Of a DNA stretch of 64,000 nt, positions 48,250 to 59,316 are shown piece after piece. Each line of letters begins with the position of its first letter. Positions within the stretch are counted from its first letter, which is position 1. The translations under genes and the position numbers were made by a program. This stretch comes from Sabethes cyaneus (lineage: Eukaryota > Arthropoda > Insecta > Diptera > Culicidae): assembly GCF_943734655.1 (NCBI RefSeq), contig NC_071354.1, forward strand, positions 71,863,338-71,927,337. Reading direction: 5' to 3'. The notes beneath the pieces are model-generated. The model was not told the DNA's origin. It did no database searches and worked only from the letters and a program-made list of their open reading frames with translations.

Positions 48250-48470
48250 CATGTAGCATTGGTGCTACATTCCGCTTTCGGAACTTGACCTTGGGGTTTC
48301 ATTCGACAGATTTCGCAAAAACAGAGGAGTACAGGACAATTGCGCGGCTAGTGCTACGATCCTATTGATTCTTACAGCCTCTCCCGGTTATTCGAACCTA
48401 CGACCTACGAACCGGATTTGTTGGGCCAGTATCGTACCTCGACGCCAATTAATAATGGTCCTTATTTTTG
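48250..48470 (-). mobile_element. SINE-like family B copy
   Basis: On the minus strand, TTGGCGTCGAGGTACGATAC (A-box-like) is followed by CGTAGGTTCGAATAACC (B-box-like GGTTCGAAT). Then come a body with AATAGGATCGTAGCACTAGC, TGTCCTGTACTC and GCGAAATCTGTCG, and a tail past CGGAATGTAGCACC. The body words recur in the copy at 56617-56815 (GTAGGATCGTTGCACTGGCC, TTCCTGTATTC, GCGAAGTCTGTCG). The box order indicates a tRNA-derived pol III unit. Target-site duplications were not identified. Confidence 0.62.
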
Positions 48471-51317
48471 AGTTAGCAAGTTTTCCGGTGACTTAATAGT
48501 TATGCAATTCAAAAATTGCTATTTCCTTAAAATTTTAAAGTCCTATGCAATCTTCCCAGCCATCAAGACAAAAGCGCCCCATCAACAAGGCTTCACTTTG
48601 TCGATGTTCCGCGTTAGGACAGCCCATCCGATGACGGTGACATGATCGCCCCGCGAGAACCGAACCTTGCTTCGTTCGGAGGGACGAAATCAATTGTGTA
48701 ACGCGCGTTTGCTCGCCGTTCAACGGCCCGCCGCCGCGTTGATGGTTGAAGGAAATGCCGCTGTCATGTCATGTGCATTCCATCCATCGACATCGCGGCG
48801 AAGGGAGTCAGTCATTTGGCGCATTAGGCGTTCGGAAAATATATAGGAAACCGGAGCGAATGAAAGTGAAAAGCCCAACCGGAGATTCTAATCTTCGCGA
48901 AATCGTTTCGTTTGCTCTTGGGTGCGGTGTCAGTTTCACTCTCATTTCCGAAGTCTGTGTTCCGTTTATCGAAGATCGGTATCGATTATGGCTTACGGAG
49001 TGGCCCGTTCGGGCCGTGGCACTTGAGCAAGATTGATTAGTTAATTTGCGCGCGTGTTCCGCTAGAAACAGGCGGCGACGACGACGACGACGACGCGACG
49101 GGTTGCAATGCTTTCTCTCCGCTGCGCTGTCCTGCCTGCAACAACAACGGTGCATTCAGCAGCGATGAACAACGGTATGTGTCGCCATCGGATCGGGACA
49201 ATTGCATCAGTGAAGGGGGTTATAAAAAGACTGTCTTCAAGTGATCGCCAGTGGGAATGGTGTAAAGGTAAATAAAAACCAGTAACTTTATACGGTTTTT
49301 GATAAACTCAATGATAAGTTGCTCCCCCTGCGCTACGCCACTGTTTCCGGACAAAGATATCAAACATTCATCAGGGTTCGAAGTTTTGTTCGCCTTGTTT
49401 GCGAGTTCTTAACGGGCATCGATTTGTAAGTTTTGCATGTTTTCGATATTGCAAGTGATTGGCGATAATTTAGATTGATGGCTGCCACACTCGGAGTTGA
49501 AGTGAGCCTAACCAGCATAGTCTGTCTGTGTCATTGTGGGTGGTGTACCGTGTCTTGGGTTCGGTTGTACCATGACCTTTCCGGGCGGGCGAGAAATATG
49601 GTCTTTTATCCAACCGATTGCAACACGACATTCAATTGGGCATTTGAAATTCCTCGCGGTTGAATTCGAGGAAATCGCTGTACGTTGCAACATCAGCTGC
49701 ATCGAGTGCATCACTGGCCCTTGTAGGGACCGGCCCATCAAGGTAAATAATCTCACGTTTCGATGTTGCTAGAATGCATGCTTCCCAGGTTTGTAACCTG
49801 AGCGCATCGACATCGTTCAAAACGTGTTGACTGTATGAAATATATTCCATCAGTTCTTGTGCAGCGAAAAAGAACTCGCTATAATCTTTTCGCTACAAAC
49901 ACACACGTGTCTCTATTCTACCGCTTCAGGATTGAAGATAATATGTCACTGGAAGGGAAAATATGACATATTTATGCTCCCTCTTTGTCACACTGAATTG
50001 GCCATGGTCATACTGGATGGAGCTCTCTTTGACCAAATGGTGGACGTGATCCAAAGTGGATGAGCCGGTTCCCGGCGGTTCCGGCTGCTGCGCCGGTACC
50101 GACGGCAACGACGACGACGACAGCGACTGCCCGGACAGCAGACGTGCAAATCGTGCTTTTATTTCTGCTTTGCAAGAATTTATGTGGCCAACGGTTTTGA
50201 TTTATGCGGCAATCATTGGTAGATGGTATATATATGTACTTTTTTAAATAAGTACCTCGCAGATTAAACGGCCTTGGACATTCCTGGCCTGTTACTTCGC
50301 TGCAAATGTGTGACGGTCTTCCTTTGATAATGAATTGTTTCGTAAGCGATGGAAACGAATTCGTTTTATTTATGACCGTGCGAGGTATTGTTAGGTACTG
50401 CAGCCTCGATTGTTGATTTACTTTTTGCATTTTGTTCAATTTTATTTACGTTTTACGTTAATGCCATTTTCGATTCTCATTTTTGTCTGCAATTGTCCGG
50501 GGACTTACAGCACTTTTTTTCAATTTAATGGACAATATAATTTTTAAACTCCAGAATATTAATGCTGTACCCTAGGTTTACCGCTTTTGTAATCGAGTGG
50601 TACAATCAATATTTTAAATTGAAGAAACCCTCGATATAAAGGTAAGCTATCGAAGAGAATAAACCCACCTATTATTCTTAATAATAGTTGAGCTGGCTGG
50701 AGCGTTCACACATTATGCGTATTGTATCATAGCTCTGCTGATCATATCTGAATTATTTTTCCGATTAACTTTCCGATAAAATTGGTTATTAAGTATAATT
50801 ATAGCTAATTTAGATCATATGACTATTCGAGAGGAAACCAGATAAAATAACTTGAGCTTGCACAGCAGATAGTATGAAACACTAACTACACTACACTACA
50901 TTACATTAATCCTTCATAGGTTGACTTCGAATCCATTGTTCATTGCTTCGCTCGATTTAGCATATTTAATTTTCACATTACTTCATTTCGATTACTGGTA
51001 AACCGTACTAATTTCAATTTTATTGCTACCTCCCACTCTTGAATTGCCGCTTTGGGGCTCGGTATATTATTAATTTGCTCACAAAAGACTCGAGCAAAAT
51101 GAAAAGAGTTACTTCATACTTCATAATTTTGATTTTAAAGAATTAACGAGTGTTATAATCAATATTTGGTCAAACAAGCATGCCTGTAAATTGGTTAAGT
51201 TTTCAATTAAAAAATTAAACTATTTTGCTTTTTGATATTAAATTATTATATATTATAAAGAAAATATTGAACCTTTCGTCTAAGTCCTGTCATCAGATTG
51301 TGTATAGCCACCTTGCT
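48471..51317. other. Unrecognised, largely single-copy-looking DNA
   Basis: 48540-49180 and 49460-50120 are GC-richer and lack the repeats seen elsewhere. Open frames of 60-143 codons occur on both strands, including a frame at 50056-50247 with a DDDDSD stretch and a hydrophobic segment, but none has a recognisable domain or obvious splice context. These could be noncoding conserved DNA or parts of exons I cannot recognise. 50300-51200 is AT-rich with nothing visible. Confidence 0.4.
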
Positions 51318-51324
51318 CTAATTG

Positions 51325-51500
51325 CTTACTGCAGATGGGTCTTCTTCCGCGATGGCTCTGCAGTGTTGGTCAATATATCTTGTCAATGGTCGACACCGGC
51401 ATACGCTGTTGGTATTAGTTTCGAAATGACAGGATGCCAAATCTGGCCAAAACAGCACGGAACAATTTTCAGGAAACGCAGTAAACGTGTATTCAGTCAC
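51325..51500 (-). pseudogene. Tc1/mariner (ITm) transposase fragment
   Basis: The minus-strand frame reads FPENCSVLFWPDLASCHFET, matching the catalytic block around the second Asp (PTLFWPDLASCHYA) of mosquito ITm transposases. The remainder degenerates. It is only about 60 residues, with no first catalytic block or DNA-binding domain. It is a dead fragment related to those at 15.0-15.3 and 53.7-54.5 kb. Confidence 0.72.
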
Positions 51501-51719
51501 TGGTTCACGTACATTTTCTAGTTGATAATCCCGGTTTCAATGAAAATATCCTGTTTTCAAACCACATATCCAGACAGTCTGCCAAACCAAGTGACATGGT
51601 TTTTAAGCCTAAAATCCGTGTTTGTATCTACCTAGTAGTGTAGTACAACTTCTCTGAAGGAGAGAGTTAGACTTACATATGCGTGTGGAAAACGTTTGAT
51701 GCCTGATACACTATTGATG

Positions 51720-53585
51720 TATGTTTACATCACGTGGCCCAGTGTGGGACTCTAACCCACTAAAAACCTCACGGGCGCCTGACTTAAGCACCCCGAAACT
51801 ACTGTTAAGTATTACTTCGGGGGAGGCTGTGTCTTCACACTGCTTCGTATACCTAACGAGACGTATACCGATCTGCAGATGGCGACCGTCATAACGTCCA
51901 TTCCTTCACAGCGACCCTCTCAGGGTTTTTCTCGGACTTTATGCTACTCCGCGTTGCTTGATCGTTCACTTCAACTGCACCTATCCGGACGTGTACCGAT
52001 CCAGAAATGGCGACTGTCATAACTTTTATCTCCTCAAGGCTACCCTGTCAGGACTTCTTTTACGTAGTCGCTCTTGGTTAAGCAGATTATCATCCACTTC
52101 TACTTGTCTGTGATTGGAATCCGTGTACTACCTGCCCCCATCTATTCTTTGATCCTCCATTTTTTCTGTAGTGCTGTCATAATGTTGTTTATAACTTCGT
52201 TCACTGCTATCCCCGCAGGGATCTTCCTTACAACACATTCTTCGGACAACATTATCGACGCTGATGTCTGATCCTCCCACAGTAAACATCTCTCGTCGTT
52301 TCGATTCGAATCCGGGACAGTCGAAGATAAAGTATTCTAGCGTTTCTTCAGTGTCTTGACACGCCACGCAGAAGGGCAACGTTGTATAACCAAATCGATG
52401 AAGATATTTCCTGTAACAACCGTGACCAGATAAAAACTATGTCAGGTGGAAATTGACATCAACATGCTTTCTATCAACCCAGGTTGAGAGATATCCATCC
52501 ATGTGTGTTCATCTGCCTTTTCCGCATTGTCCCATTCCTGCTGCTATCTGGCCATCGAAGCAATTCTGGCTCTCTTACGTATTCCCCTGACGCCTTTCTG
52601 CGTGTAGCACACGCTGTCTTCAGCCACTGTAATGCGGGGTAATTCCTGATATGACGCTAACTGCCTCCAAGGATATGGTTCTGTAGGCACTGGTAACTCA
52701 CATAACCATAAGCCTGAACGTTCTGGTGATTCATGTTCCGTTTCGTTTTTAGCACTTCTATCCCGGCGGGACGATCCGTATCGACATGAATACGATACAA
52801 TCGATATGGATACGCTTGCTAACAGCCGTCTCTTGCCATTAGTTATGGCAGAATTGATATGGCAGAGACATGATCCTGACCGCAGCTTTCTCATAGACGT
52901 AGTCGACATGCCCATTGAAATTAAATCTGTCGTCGATCATGACTCCGAGGTACTTCACTTCGCATTTCCAGAATAAACTGTACTCTCCGCCTGTAATGTG
53001 CGCTTGCTGCACTGCTTTACCATTGCTAATAATTACCATCTCGGGTTTCTGGTGCGCACTCAGCCAACTTTCCACGAGCCTTACCGCCTCCGAAGCCAAC
53101 ATTTTGATTTCTTCACATAACTCGCCTTCCACAACCAGCACGATGTCATCTGCAAAACCAACAATCTCCGTCGACTTGGGCAGCTGTAGTGTTAGTACAC
53201 CATTGTGCATTGCGTTCTACAATGTTGGGCAGAGGTTAGAACCAAAAACATTCCATCAAGAAGACTGGCAACTCTGCCAAAAGTCGAGAGATAGTAACAG
53301 CAATGCTCTCTGCCAAGTTCAAGAGCTACCACATACTAGTGTGTGTAAATTAGAATATGAATGTACACAAAACCGTATGCAATGCATTGCCACGCTTGCA
53401 CACATCTTTTCCCAGCAATACATGTACACACAACTTCAACTTTTGTCGGGAGGGGTGCGCTGTTGCTTCTGCTAATTGTGATATAGGCGCGAGGAAGAGA
53501 TGCCAGTCTTCTTGATAGAGTGTTGTTGAAAGGACCCTGGGGAACATCAGCTGTAATCGGAATTGTCTTTCTCCCGCAGTTTGTG
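51720..53585 (-). mobile_element. R1-clade retrotransposon copy 2, 5' truncated and decayed
   Basis: Minus-strand order: NCGRKTIPITADVPQG (RT motif before the insertion), a MITE, GSNLCPTL-stop-NAMHNGVLTL (the usual Trp codon is TAG), LPKSTEIVGFADDIVLVVEG (active-site FADD kept), SWLSAHQKPEMVIISNGKAV, VKYLGVMIDDRFNFNGHVDY, then RRLLASVSISIVSY and, after frameshifts, the zinc-knuckle C-terminus (CVACQDTEETLEYFIFDCPGF, 52379-52310). The 3' UTR (51720-51830) shares words with copy 1, including TACTTCGGGGGAGG-like and ACTAAAAAC blocks. The 5' end of the element sits directly at a (CA)n tract. It is multiply frameshifted and inactive. Confidence 0.8.
53244..53530. mobile_element. MITE inserted at the RT VPQG motif of R1 copy 2
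   Basis: This is a 287 bp unit with inverted ends: ATCAAGAAGACTGGCA occurs at 53255-53270 and its reverse complement near 53501-53516. The similarity extends outward to AAAAACATTCC and, inverted, AACAACACTCT, about 30 bp with few mismatches. Candidate target duplications are AGAACC (53238-53243) and AGGACC (53531-53536). The host RT reading is continuous once the unit is removed (..DVPQG then S..). There is no ORF; the superfamily is undetermined. Confidence 0.75.
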
Positions 53586-53740
<155 letters not shown>

Positions 53741-53744
53741 CGTA

Positions 53745-54510
53745 ATGACATGAACTCACAACTCCAGCCAAGAGATCGTAGGACAATTGTGAGACTTCAG
53801 AAGAAGTCGCTCTTTCAAATACGCTTGTCCATTCATTATATCTGTGGTCACGAAAGGTGCTTGCCAAATCAAGAATTTATTTACACAAACGTCAAGATCT
53901 TTCGTTCTGTTTTCGCAGGTTCTGTAGAACATCGAACTTATTCTTTGCAGTGAAATACTGTTTCTCTGGAATCTGGTTGAAGTCCGCTTTTACGTATTCT
54001 GTTGGGGCCCGTTCTGTTCTAAACCTCGAACGTACGTAATTCTGCTCGAGTTTTAGACCTCTGCATGGAACGGTTGCGCAGAATCAGTTTTTTGCCACAT
54101 TCCGAACGGAGAAATTTGGTTTTTCGCCGAAAACCCCTCAACCAAGGTGAGTTAAAATAGGTTTCACAGTTTGTAGCACAGAAGTGCGCGGAACGATTGG
54201 TTAGCAACCATCGACGTTGTTTGTACATTCAACAATTTCCGCTTTGAAAATTTAGGTGAACGTCAAGGGTAACCCAGCGGGGTTGAAAAACAAATTTGAA
54301 CATCAGAAAACCTCTCTTGACTAACCTTGCCCTCAACTACGCGGGGATCGACAGTTAGACGTTTTTCAAACCGTTTTATGACACGATAGATTGTACAATT
54401 CGAGACTCCCAACTTTTTACCGGTGGCACGATGTGCAAGTTGTTTGTATTGCTTGATGTACTTGAGCCGGATTTTTTTGGAAGACGAGCTGTTCTTCCGA
54501 CGCCATTTTT
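53745..54510 (-). pseudogene. Tc1/mariner (ITmD37E-like) transposase remnant
   Basis: On the minus strand the N-terminal helix-turn-helix domain is clear: RRKNSSSSKKIRLKYIKQYK, QLAHRATGKKLGVSNCTIYR, VIKRFEKRLTVDPRVVEGKV. A degenerate middle follows, then the catalytic region: KADFNQIPEKQYFTAKNKFD (after the first Asp block), FRDHRYNEWTSVFERATSS, and SQLSYDLLAGVVSSCHYA at the PTIFWPDLASCHY position. Frameshifts and stops are frequent. Both catalytic blocks are eroded; the second Asp position reads AGVVS. The C-terminus is cut by the (AG)n(TG)n tract. Such transposases cut and paste at TA sites. Confidence 0.8.
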
Positions 54511-56129
54511 CAGGATTCTATAACACTAGCCCGAATACCACTAGCCCGAACGTCCCAAGCTCGAATGCCACCAACCCGAATAACAGATGCCCGAATGTAC
54601 CATTAGCCCGAAAGTAACACTAGCCCGAATGTAACACTAGTCCCAAACTCCGCTTTTTGAACGATCATTTGACTGTTTTTTGAATCCAGTCAATCTGCCA
54701 CTTGCGCTGCTGCCATCTTACAATTCATGCGGCATCTCAGCAAAAGAAAACAGTCGATCTCCCGTTTTGCTTTGCGCTTTGAGAATATAAACTGCAAACT
54801 GACTGGAGGCATACGGTGACGTATTTTTTCGTTTCTCTTTTTTCCTCCAAATCGGCTGTTCACAATAATAGTTTGTCACCCGGACGTCGGTCCGACGCAA
54901 GCAAAATATTCATTTGTATTGGACGGAGTCCGACCGACTTCTCCCATGTACACGTAGTGGTTGTTTTTTTTTTGTAGTATTGAATCATACGATTGGGTGG
55001 TTGCTTTTCGTTAGCGTGGTGACCGCCAGTCATTTGACTGTTTTGCAGTCATTCGCTGCTCCAAACGGTAAAGGCAACTTGGTCGAAACGAAAATGTTAA
55101 AAAGCTTTAGAACGCGTTCGTTCTACTGCGTTCAATCGGCGTTTGACTGAGCAAACTGCTAGTTGTGTTATGCATAGCGTTCGTATTCCACCACTAAACG
55201 GATGGTGTGAACTTGAATGCGCGTTGGTGTGACTGCGGTAGAAAAAAAGGATCGGTCGAAGACCTGAACACAAGCCGAATGCAGCACGACCCCGAATGTA
55301 ATACCAGCACGAATGTAACACAAGCCCGAATGTAACATTAGGAGTTCCGTAACCTCAAGTTTGCAGAATCGGCTGGCTGCGAAGTCTGTTGTATAAAAAC
55401 AGAAGGTTAAGTTTACACAGAGTGTAGCACCCAGGCTTTGCTCTCGGATCGGTGTTGCGAAGCCCACACTCGTGTGGCCTAATTTCGTCACAGACACGTA
55501 TTAATTCTTTTGGACCCTCGCTCTTATTTATTTGTGCACTGCAACGAGTTTTTGCGAGTGTGTGTTTAGCGCACAGCTACGGTCGTCGCTCTCGTTCGTC
55601 TGTGAAGCCCGAGCTGCTGTTACCAATTACTCGTGAGGGTTCGCACTCCCGCCCATGAATAAAATCGAGGGCGAAGATAACGAAGAAAAGGAAAAGTAAT
55701 GCAAAATTTGTATCACATTTCTCCATTAGCTTCACGGGCAGCTGATCGCTCATGAGTTTTTTAACTCACGAATAAGCTACGCAGGAAGACAATGTGAGGG
55801 TGTGCTTGCGCGAGTGTGTGAGTAGCAGAATGTCTGCACACAGAAACGGCGGCTGTTTCTTTTACGACTGCGTGAGCGATGTAACCGTTGAATACTATGC
55901 TTCTCATATTCTCTCGCGTGTGAGTAGACATCGTTGACTTCTCGTTCGATTCGCAACAATGCTTTCGGTTTTATTAACTCCCAAGAATACTCAAGAATAA
56001 GACACACAACTGCTGTTACTAATTGTTATGTAAACTTTATTGAAAACCAGCCCCGCACTAACCTAACCTATAAATACTGAAGCAAAAGACCGCCGCTTAT
56101 TCAGTTTGAAAGCCGAAAAAGTTAAATCG

Positions 56130-56330
56130 ATGCGAGGACTAGGGAAAACTAACTAGTGGTCAGTAGACCTATGAAAACGAATAGACCTAAACAGATGTGA
56201 TTTCTGCGGGAGGGCTGCCCCCTCCCCCCGCAGTGGCCGGCGCTTTCGACGGCTGGTCTTCGGCGAACACTCGCCGTTGCCTACGGCCGGCTCGCCCTAA
56301 ATCATCTAGGAAACGTTTGCTACTAACCTG
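56130..56330 (+). repeat. Copy 2 of the AGTAGACCTA dispersed repeat
   Basis: The copy starts GATGCGAGGACTAGGGAAAA and continues GTCAGTAGACCTATGAAAAC, GATGTGATTTCTGCGGG, CAGTGGCCGGCGC and CCCTAAATCATCTAGG, then AAACGTTT. It is the longest copy in the window and is shared with 1187-1305 and 56833-56930. Confidence 0.6.
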
Positions 56331-56616
56331 GTAAAAAGGTCCCATATCTTATGATAAGCATAACTCATATCTCGCTTAACCAATATCAAAAATTCAAAAA
56401 TTGCTGAGCTCGAAAATCAGCTAGCTCTAGTCAAGTGATTGAAATCTTACAGTGTAATAATGACAAAACAGAAATAATTCGTTACAATATTGAATTGATA
56501 TCAATTTAATTTTTATTATTGGTGACAAATAATATTAAAGTTATAGTAGGTGCTTACACGGCTTGTTGAGTGTAAAAGCCAAAAAAGCGCTTTCGCCGCT
56601 TTTTGTTTTATAAAAA

Positions 56617-56815
56617 AAAAAGCAAAGCCTTGGATTTATACCGTCTTTAGACATTATCCTTCTTTATCGACAGACTTCGCAGCTGGCTGTTAGAATACAG
56701 GAAAATTTCGGGGCCAGTGCAACGATCCTACTGACTCTATCTAGCAAGCACCGACTAGCCGACATTCGAAAATACGACGACTGGCTTGTTAGACCTCGAA
56801 GCTAACTGAGCGGCC
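56617..56815 (-). mobile_element. SINE-like family B copy with A-tail
   Basis: On the minus strand the unit runs from GTTAGCTTCGAGGTCTAAC (A-box-like), through CGTATTTTCGAATGTCGG at the B-box position, GTAGGATCGTTGCACTGGCC, TTCCTGTATTC and GCGAAGTCTGTCG. It ends in GGATTTATACC-complementary sequence, CCAAGGCTTTGC and a homopolymer tail (A-run at 56617-56628 on the plus strand). The body words are shared with 48250-48470 and the tail with 23886-24000. Confidence 0.6.
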
Positions 56816-56832
56816 TTATTTTATAAAGGTAA

Positions 56833-56930
56833 CTTGATGCGAGGACTAGGGAAAAATAACTAGAGGTCAACTAGATCTAGGGAAACGAATAGCCCTAGAC
56901 AGATGTGATTTCTGCGGGGGGCCCCCGTGT
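56833..56930 (+). repeat. Copy 3 of the AGTAGACCTA dispersed repeat, partial
   Basis: The copy starts TGATGCGAGGACTAGGGAAA, continues GGTCAACTAGATCTAGGGAA and GATGTGATTTCTGCGGGG, and stops there. It repeats the first half of copy 2, which lies about 700 bp upstream in the same orientation. Confidence 0.7.
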
Positions 56931-57074
56931 TCTAGTGTTACATTCGGGCTAATGTTACATTGGGGCTTGTGCCATTCGGGCTACTGTTACATTCGGGCTA
57001 GTGCGCTTCGGGCATGTGGTATTCGGGCTTTTGGTATTCGGGCTAATGTTATAAAACCGCTGCGTAGAGCCACC

Positions 57075-58510
57075 CGTCCGAATATGGAGTGATACAAACA
57101 GAAGCGGAGGCAGCAAACCTGACTCTTCCAGGAGAAGAAGCGCCACCAGGAGGAGAAGAAATGAAAAAAACTGGAGCAGCGGTTCCGCTTTCACGACACA
57201 TGAAAGTTCTATCGGAGACTTAACGAATCTCGCAAAGACTATGTGACGCGTGCCGAAATATGCAGAGATAAAGATGGAGGTATCTTGACTGACGACCGTG
57301 CGGTGATCGAAACGTCGAAGCAGCCATACGATGAACACCTGAATGGCGTGTAGGCGGAAGACCATGATTGCGGAGGAAGTGACCACATTGGTGTGGCAAG
57401 CAACGGAGATGTGCCACCCCCATCGATAAGGGAAGTTAAAGAAGCCATCCAGAAGCTAGGGAACAACAAAGCAGCGGGAAAGGATGGCACTAACCAATAG
57501 ACTTGTGGGAAGTTATCAGGCCAGCTTCATGAAGGGTCGGTCTACAACGGTCCAATTCTTCACCCTGCGGCAGATCCTCCAGAAGTGCCGCGAATTCCGA
57601 GTCTCCACGCATCGCCTATTCATCGATTTCAAAGACGCATATGAGACTGTAAACCGACAAGAGCTATGGAAAATTTTGGACGAAAACAGCTTTCCGTGTA
57701 AGTTTACTAGACTTATCATGGCTACGATGGATCAATGGATCCAGTGCTGTGTGAGAATCTAGGGTGGATTATCGGACCCATTCCAATCTCGCAGGGGACA
57801 TCGACAAGGGGATGGCCTACTATTCAACATTTCGTGGATGCTGACGGCAGAACATTTCAGGCGGTGGAAGATCAGTACACCAGACTAAAACGCGAAGCAG
57901 AGAACGTTGGGTTGAAGATTAATACATCTCTAAACGAAGTATATACTGGCGAGCGGGATCGAGCGCGACAGGGTCCGCTTAGGCAGTACCGTGGTAATCG
58001 ACGGGGATGAGTTTGAGGTAGTCGACGAGTTCGTTGGCTACAGAGCACAACAATGCCAGCCGTGGGATTAGACCGCGTATTACCAGCGGAAGTCGGTCCT
58101 ACTACGGACTCCACAAACACTTGCACATTGTACAAAATGCCAAGTAAACCGGTTGTCCTCTACGAGCACGAAACGTGGCAATTGCTAGGACCTACGAGCA
58201 CTCGGAGTTTTCGAACGGCGGGTGCTAAGAAGCATCTTTGGCGACGTGCAAGAGAACGGTGTATGGAGGCAAAGAATGAAACACGAGCTCGCGCGTCTCT
58301 ACGGCGAACCCAGTATTCAGAACGTAATTGAAGCTGGGCAGGACATGTTGCTAGAATGCCGGACAACTATCCTATAAAAATGGTTTTCGCATCGAATCCA
58401 GTAGGAACAAGACGAAGAAAGGGCACAGCGAGTGAGGTGGCAAGACCAGATGGAGCGAGATCTGGCGAGCACCGGGTGCTCGCGGAACTAGCGATGAGCT
58501 GCAATGGACC
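57075..58510 (+). pseudogene. RTE-clade remnant: linker, RT and C-terminus
   Basis: The plus strand reads, across frameshifts: linker EKKRHQEEKKKKLEQRFRFH, KFYRRLNESRKDYVTRAEIC, KDGGILTDDRAVIETSKQPY, VPPPSIREVKEAIQKLGNNK, AAGKDGTN; RT LVGSYQASFMKGRSTTVQFF, TLRQILQKCREFRVSTHRLF, IDFKDAYETVNRQELWKILD; then GHRQGDGLL, KISTPD, ERDRVRLGSTVVIDGDEFEV; and the C-terminus PVVLYEHETWQLLGPT, RRMKHELARLYGEPSIQN-like residues, ARMPDNYP, RTRRRKGTASEVARPDGARS. The FADD block is eroded (ISWMLT). Domain order is complete from linker to C-terminus, but the endonuclease is missing. At least five frameshifts are present. Confidence 0.85.
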
Positions 58511-58599
58511 GTAATAGATGGAAAAATTATTTATGTTATTTTGATCACGGAGGACGTACTTGTACATGCCGTAATTAAAGATTAAACGATTTTTGGCGG

Positions 58600-58790
58600 A
58601 GTACAAGCGGAAAGTGGCTCAGGCGCATGAGCTTGAGTTGGTTACATATCCATTGCTCATCTGGCGCAAGTTGGAAGGTTGCGATGGACCGGCCACGTCG
58701 CGAGGATGCCGAACACGCCTAAATCTGTTCTTTTCGAGGACCCCAACAACGGTTGCCAGGGATAGAGAAGTGCAAAGCGCTAGTCGACTA
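58600..58790 (+). pseudogene. RTE-clade C-terminal fragment
   Basis: The plus strand reads KVAQAHELELVTYPLLIW, then in another frame GRLRWTGHVARMPNTPKSVL-like residues (GWKVAMDRPRREDAEHA over the same bases) and FFEDPQQRLPGIEKC. The R.TGHVARMP..TP.K..F block matches the RTE C-terminal GHV.RMPDD..AKKVF region. It is short and frameshifted, and separate from the C-terminus of the preceding copy. Confidence 0.6.
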
Positions 58791-58848
58791 AACTTCTATT
58801 TTGAACAAGCAGAATTGGCAGATATGACCGTTTAAACATACAATGTTA

Positions 58849-59314
58849 CAGTAATACCTCGAAATAAGGACACTCTGATTAAAAACAACTTCAACATAAC
58901 GTAGCTCGATAGAACATACACTTTCCTTCGTTATAACGTAAGTTTTTAAAAAAGCCTGAGAATTAATTTGAAAAAACTGAATTGACACCCCTTGCGGTGT
59001 GACTTCGCCTTTCTACTGTGCAAAAACCATTACTACCTACTTTTCAAAAATTTACAAGTATATGATATGATTTAAACTTTCAAATAATAAAATCTTAACA
59101 CGCTCTTCTTTTCTTCCTATTTCATAATGTATCTTTCAAGCCACAAGTCCAATCATCATAAAATTTAGAAGTAAGCGGCTTGAAAGGCTCCCCTTTCATT
59201 CGCAGTGAATTTCGTTTAAATACAAATAAATCTCGTGTTTGCTTGGGTATAACGTAACTTCGGTATAACGTAACAAACTTAAAAACAAAGTTGCTTTATA
59301 TCGAGGTATTACTA
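58849..59314. mobile_element. pogo/Tigger-like MITE, 466 bp
   Basis: The left end CAGTAATACCTCGAAATAAG (TA at 58847-58848) and the reverse-complemented right end TAGTAATACCTCGATATAA (TA at 59315-59316) form inverted repeats. The CAGTA.ACCTCGATATAACG type of terminus is typical of pogo/Tigger-related elements, which insert at TA. Internal words CGTTATAACGTAAG and TATAACGTAACTTCGG repeat the terminal theme. There is no transposase ORF. Confidence 0.75.
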
Positions 59315-59316
59315 TA

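Larger units (their letters stand above)
54519..57053. mobile_element. Element with inverted termini made of a tandem 17 bp word
   Basis: The left end (54519-54645) holds about seven degenerate copies of CTAGCCCGAATGTAACA. The right end (56937-57053) holds about seven copies of its reverse complement. The outermost words match as inverted repeats (TATAACACTAGCCCGAATAC on the left, TATAACATTAGCCCGAATAC on the reverse-complemented right). A further short run of the same word occurs at 55287-55345. The interior has no recognised ORF but contains family-D repeats and a SINE-like B copy. A clear target duplication is not visible beyond terminal TATA. It may be a foldback-type element or two nested ones. 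Confidence 0.6.

Noticed and set aside
50056..50247. A small membrane protein with an acidic stretch
   Set aside because: The DDDDSD run comes from a (GAC)n-like tract and the hydrophobic end is AT-rich background. There is no homology or splice evidence.
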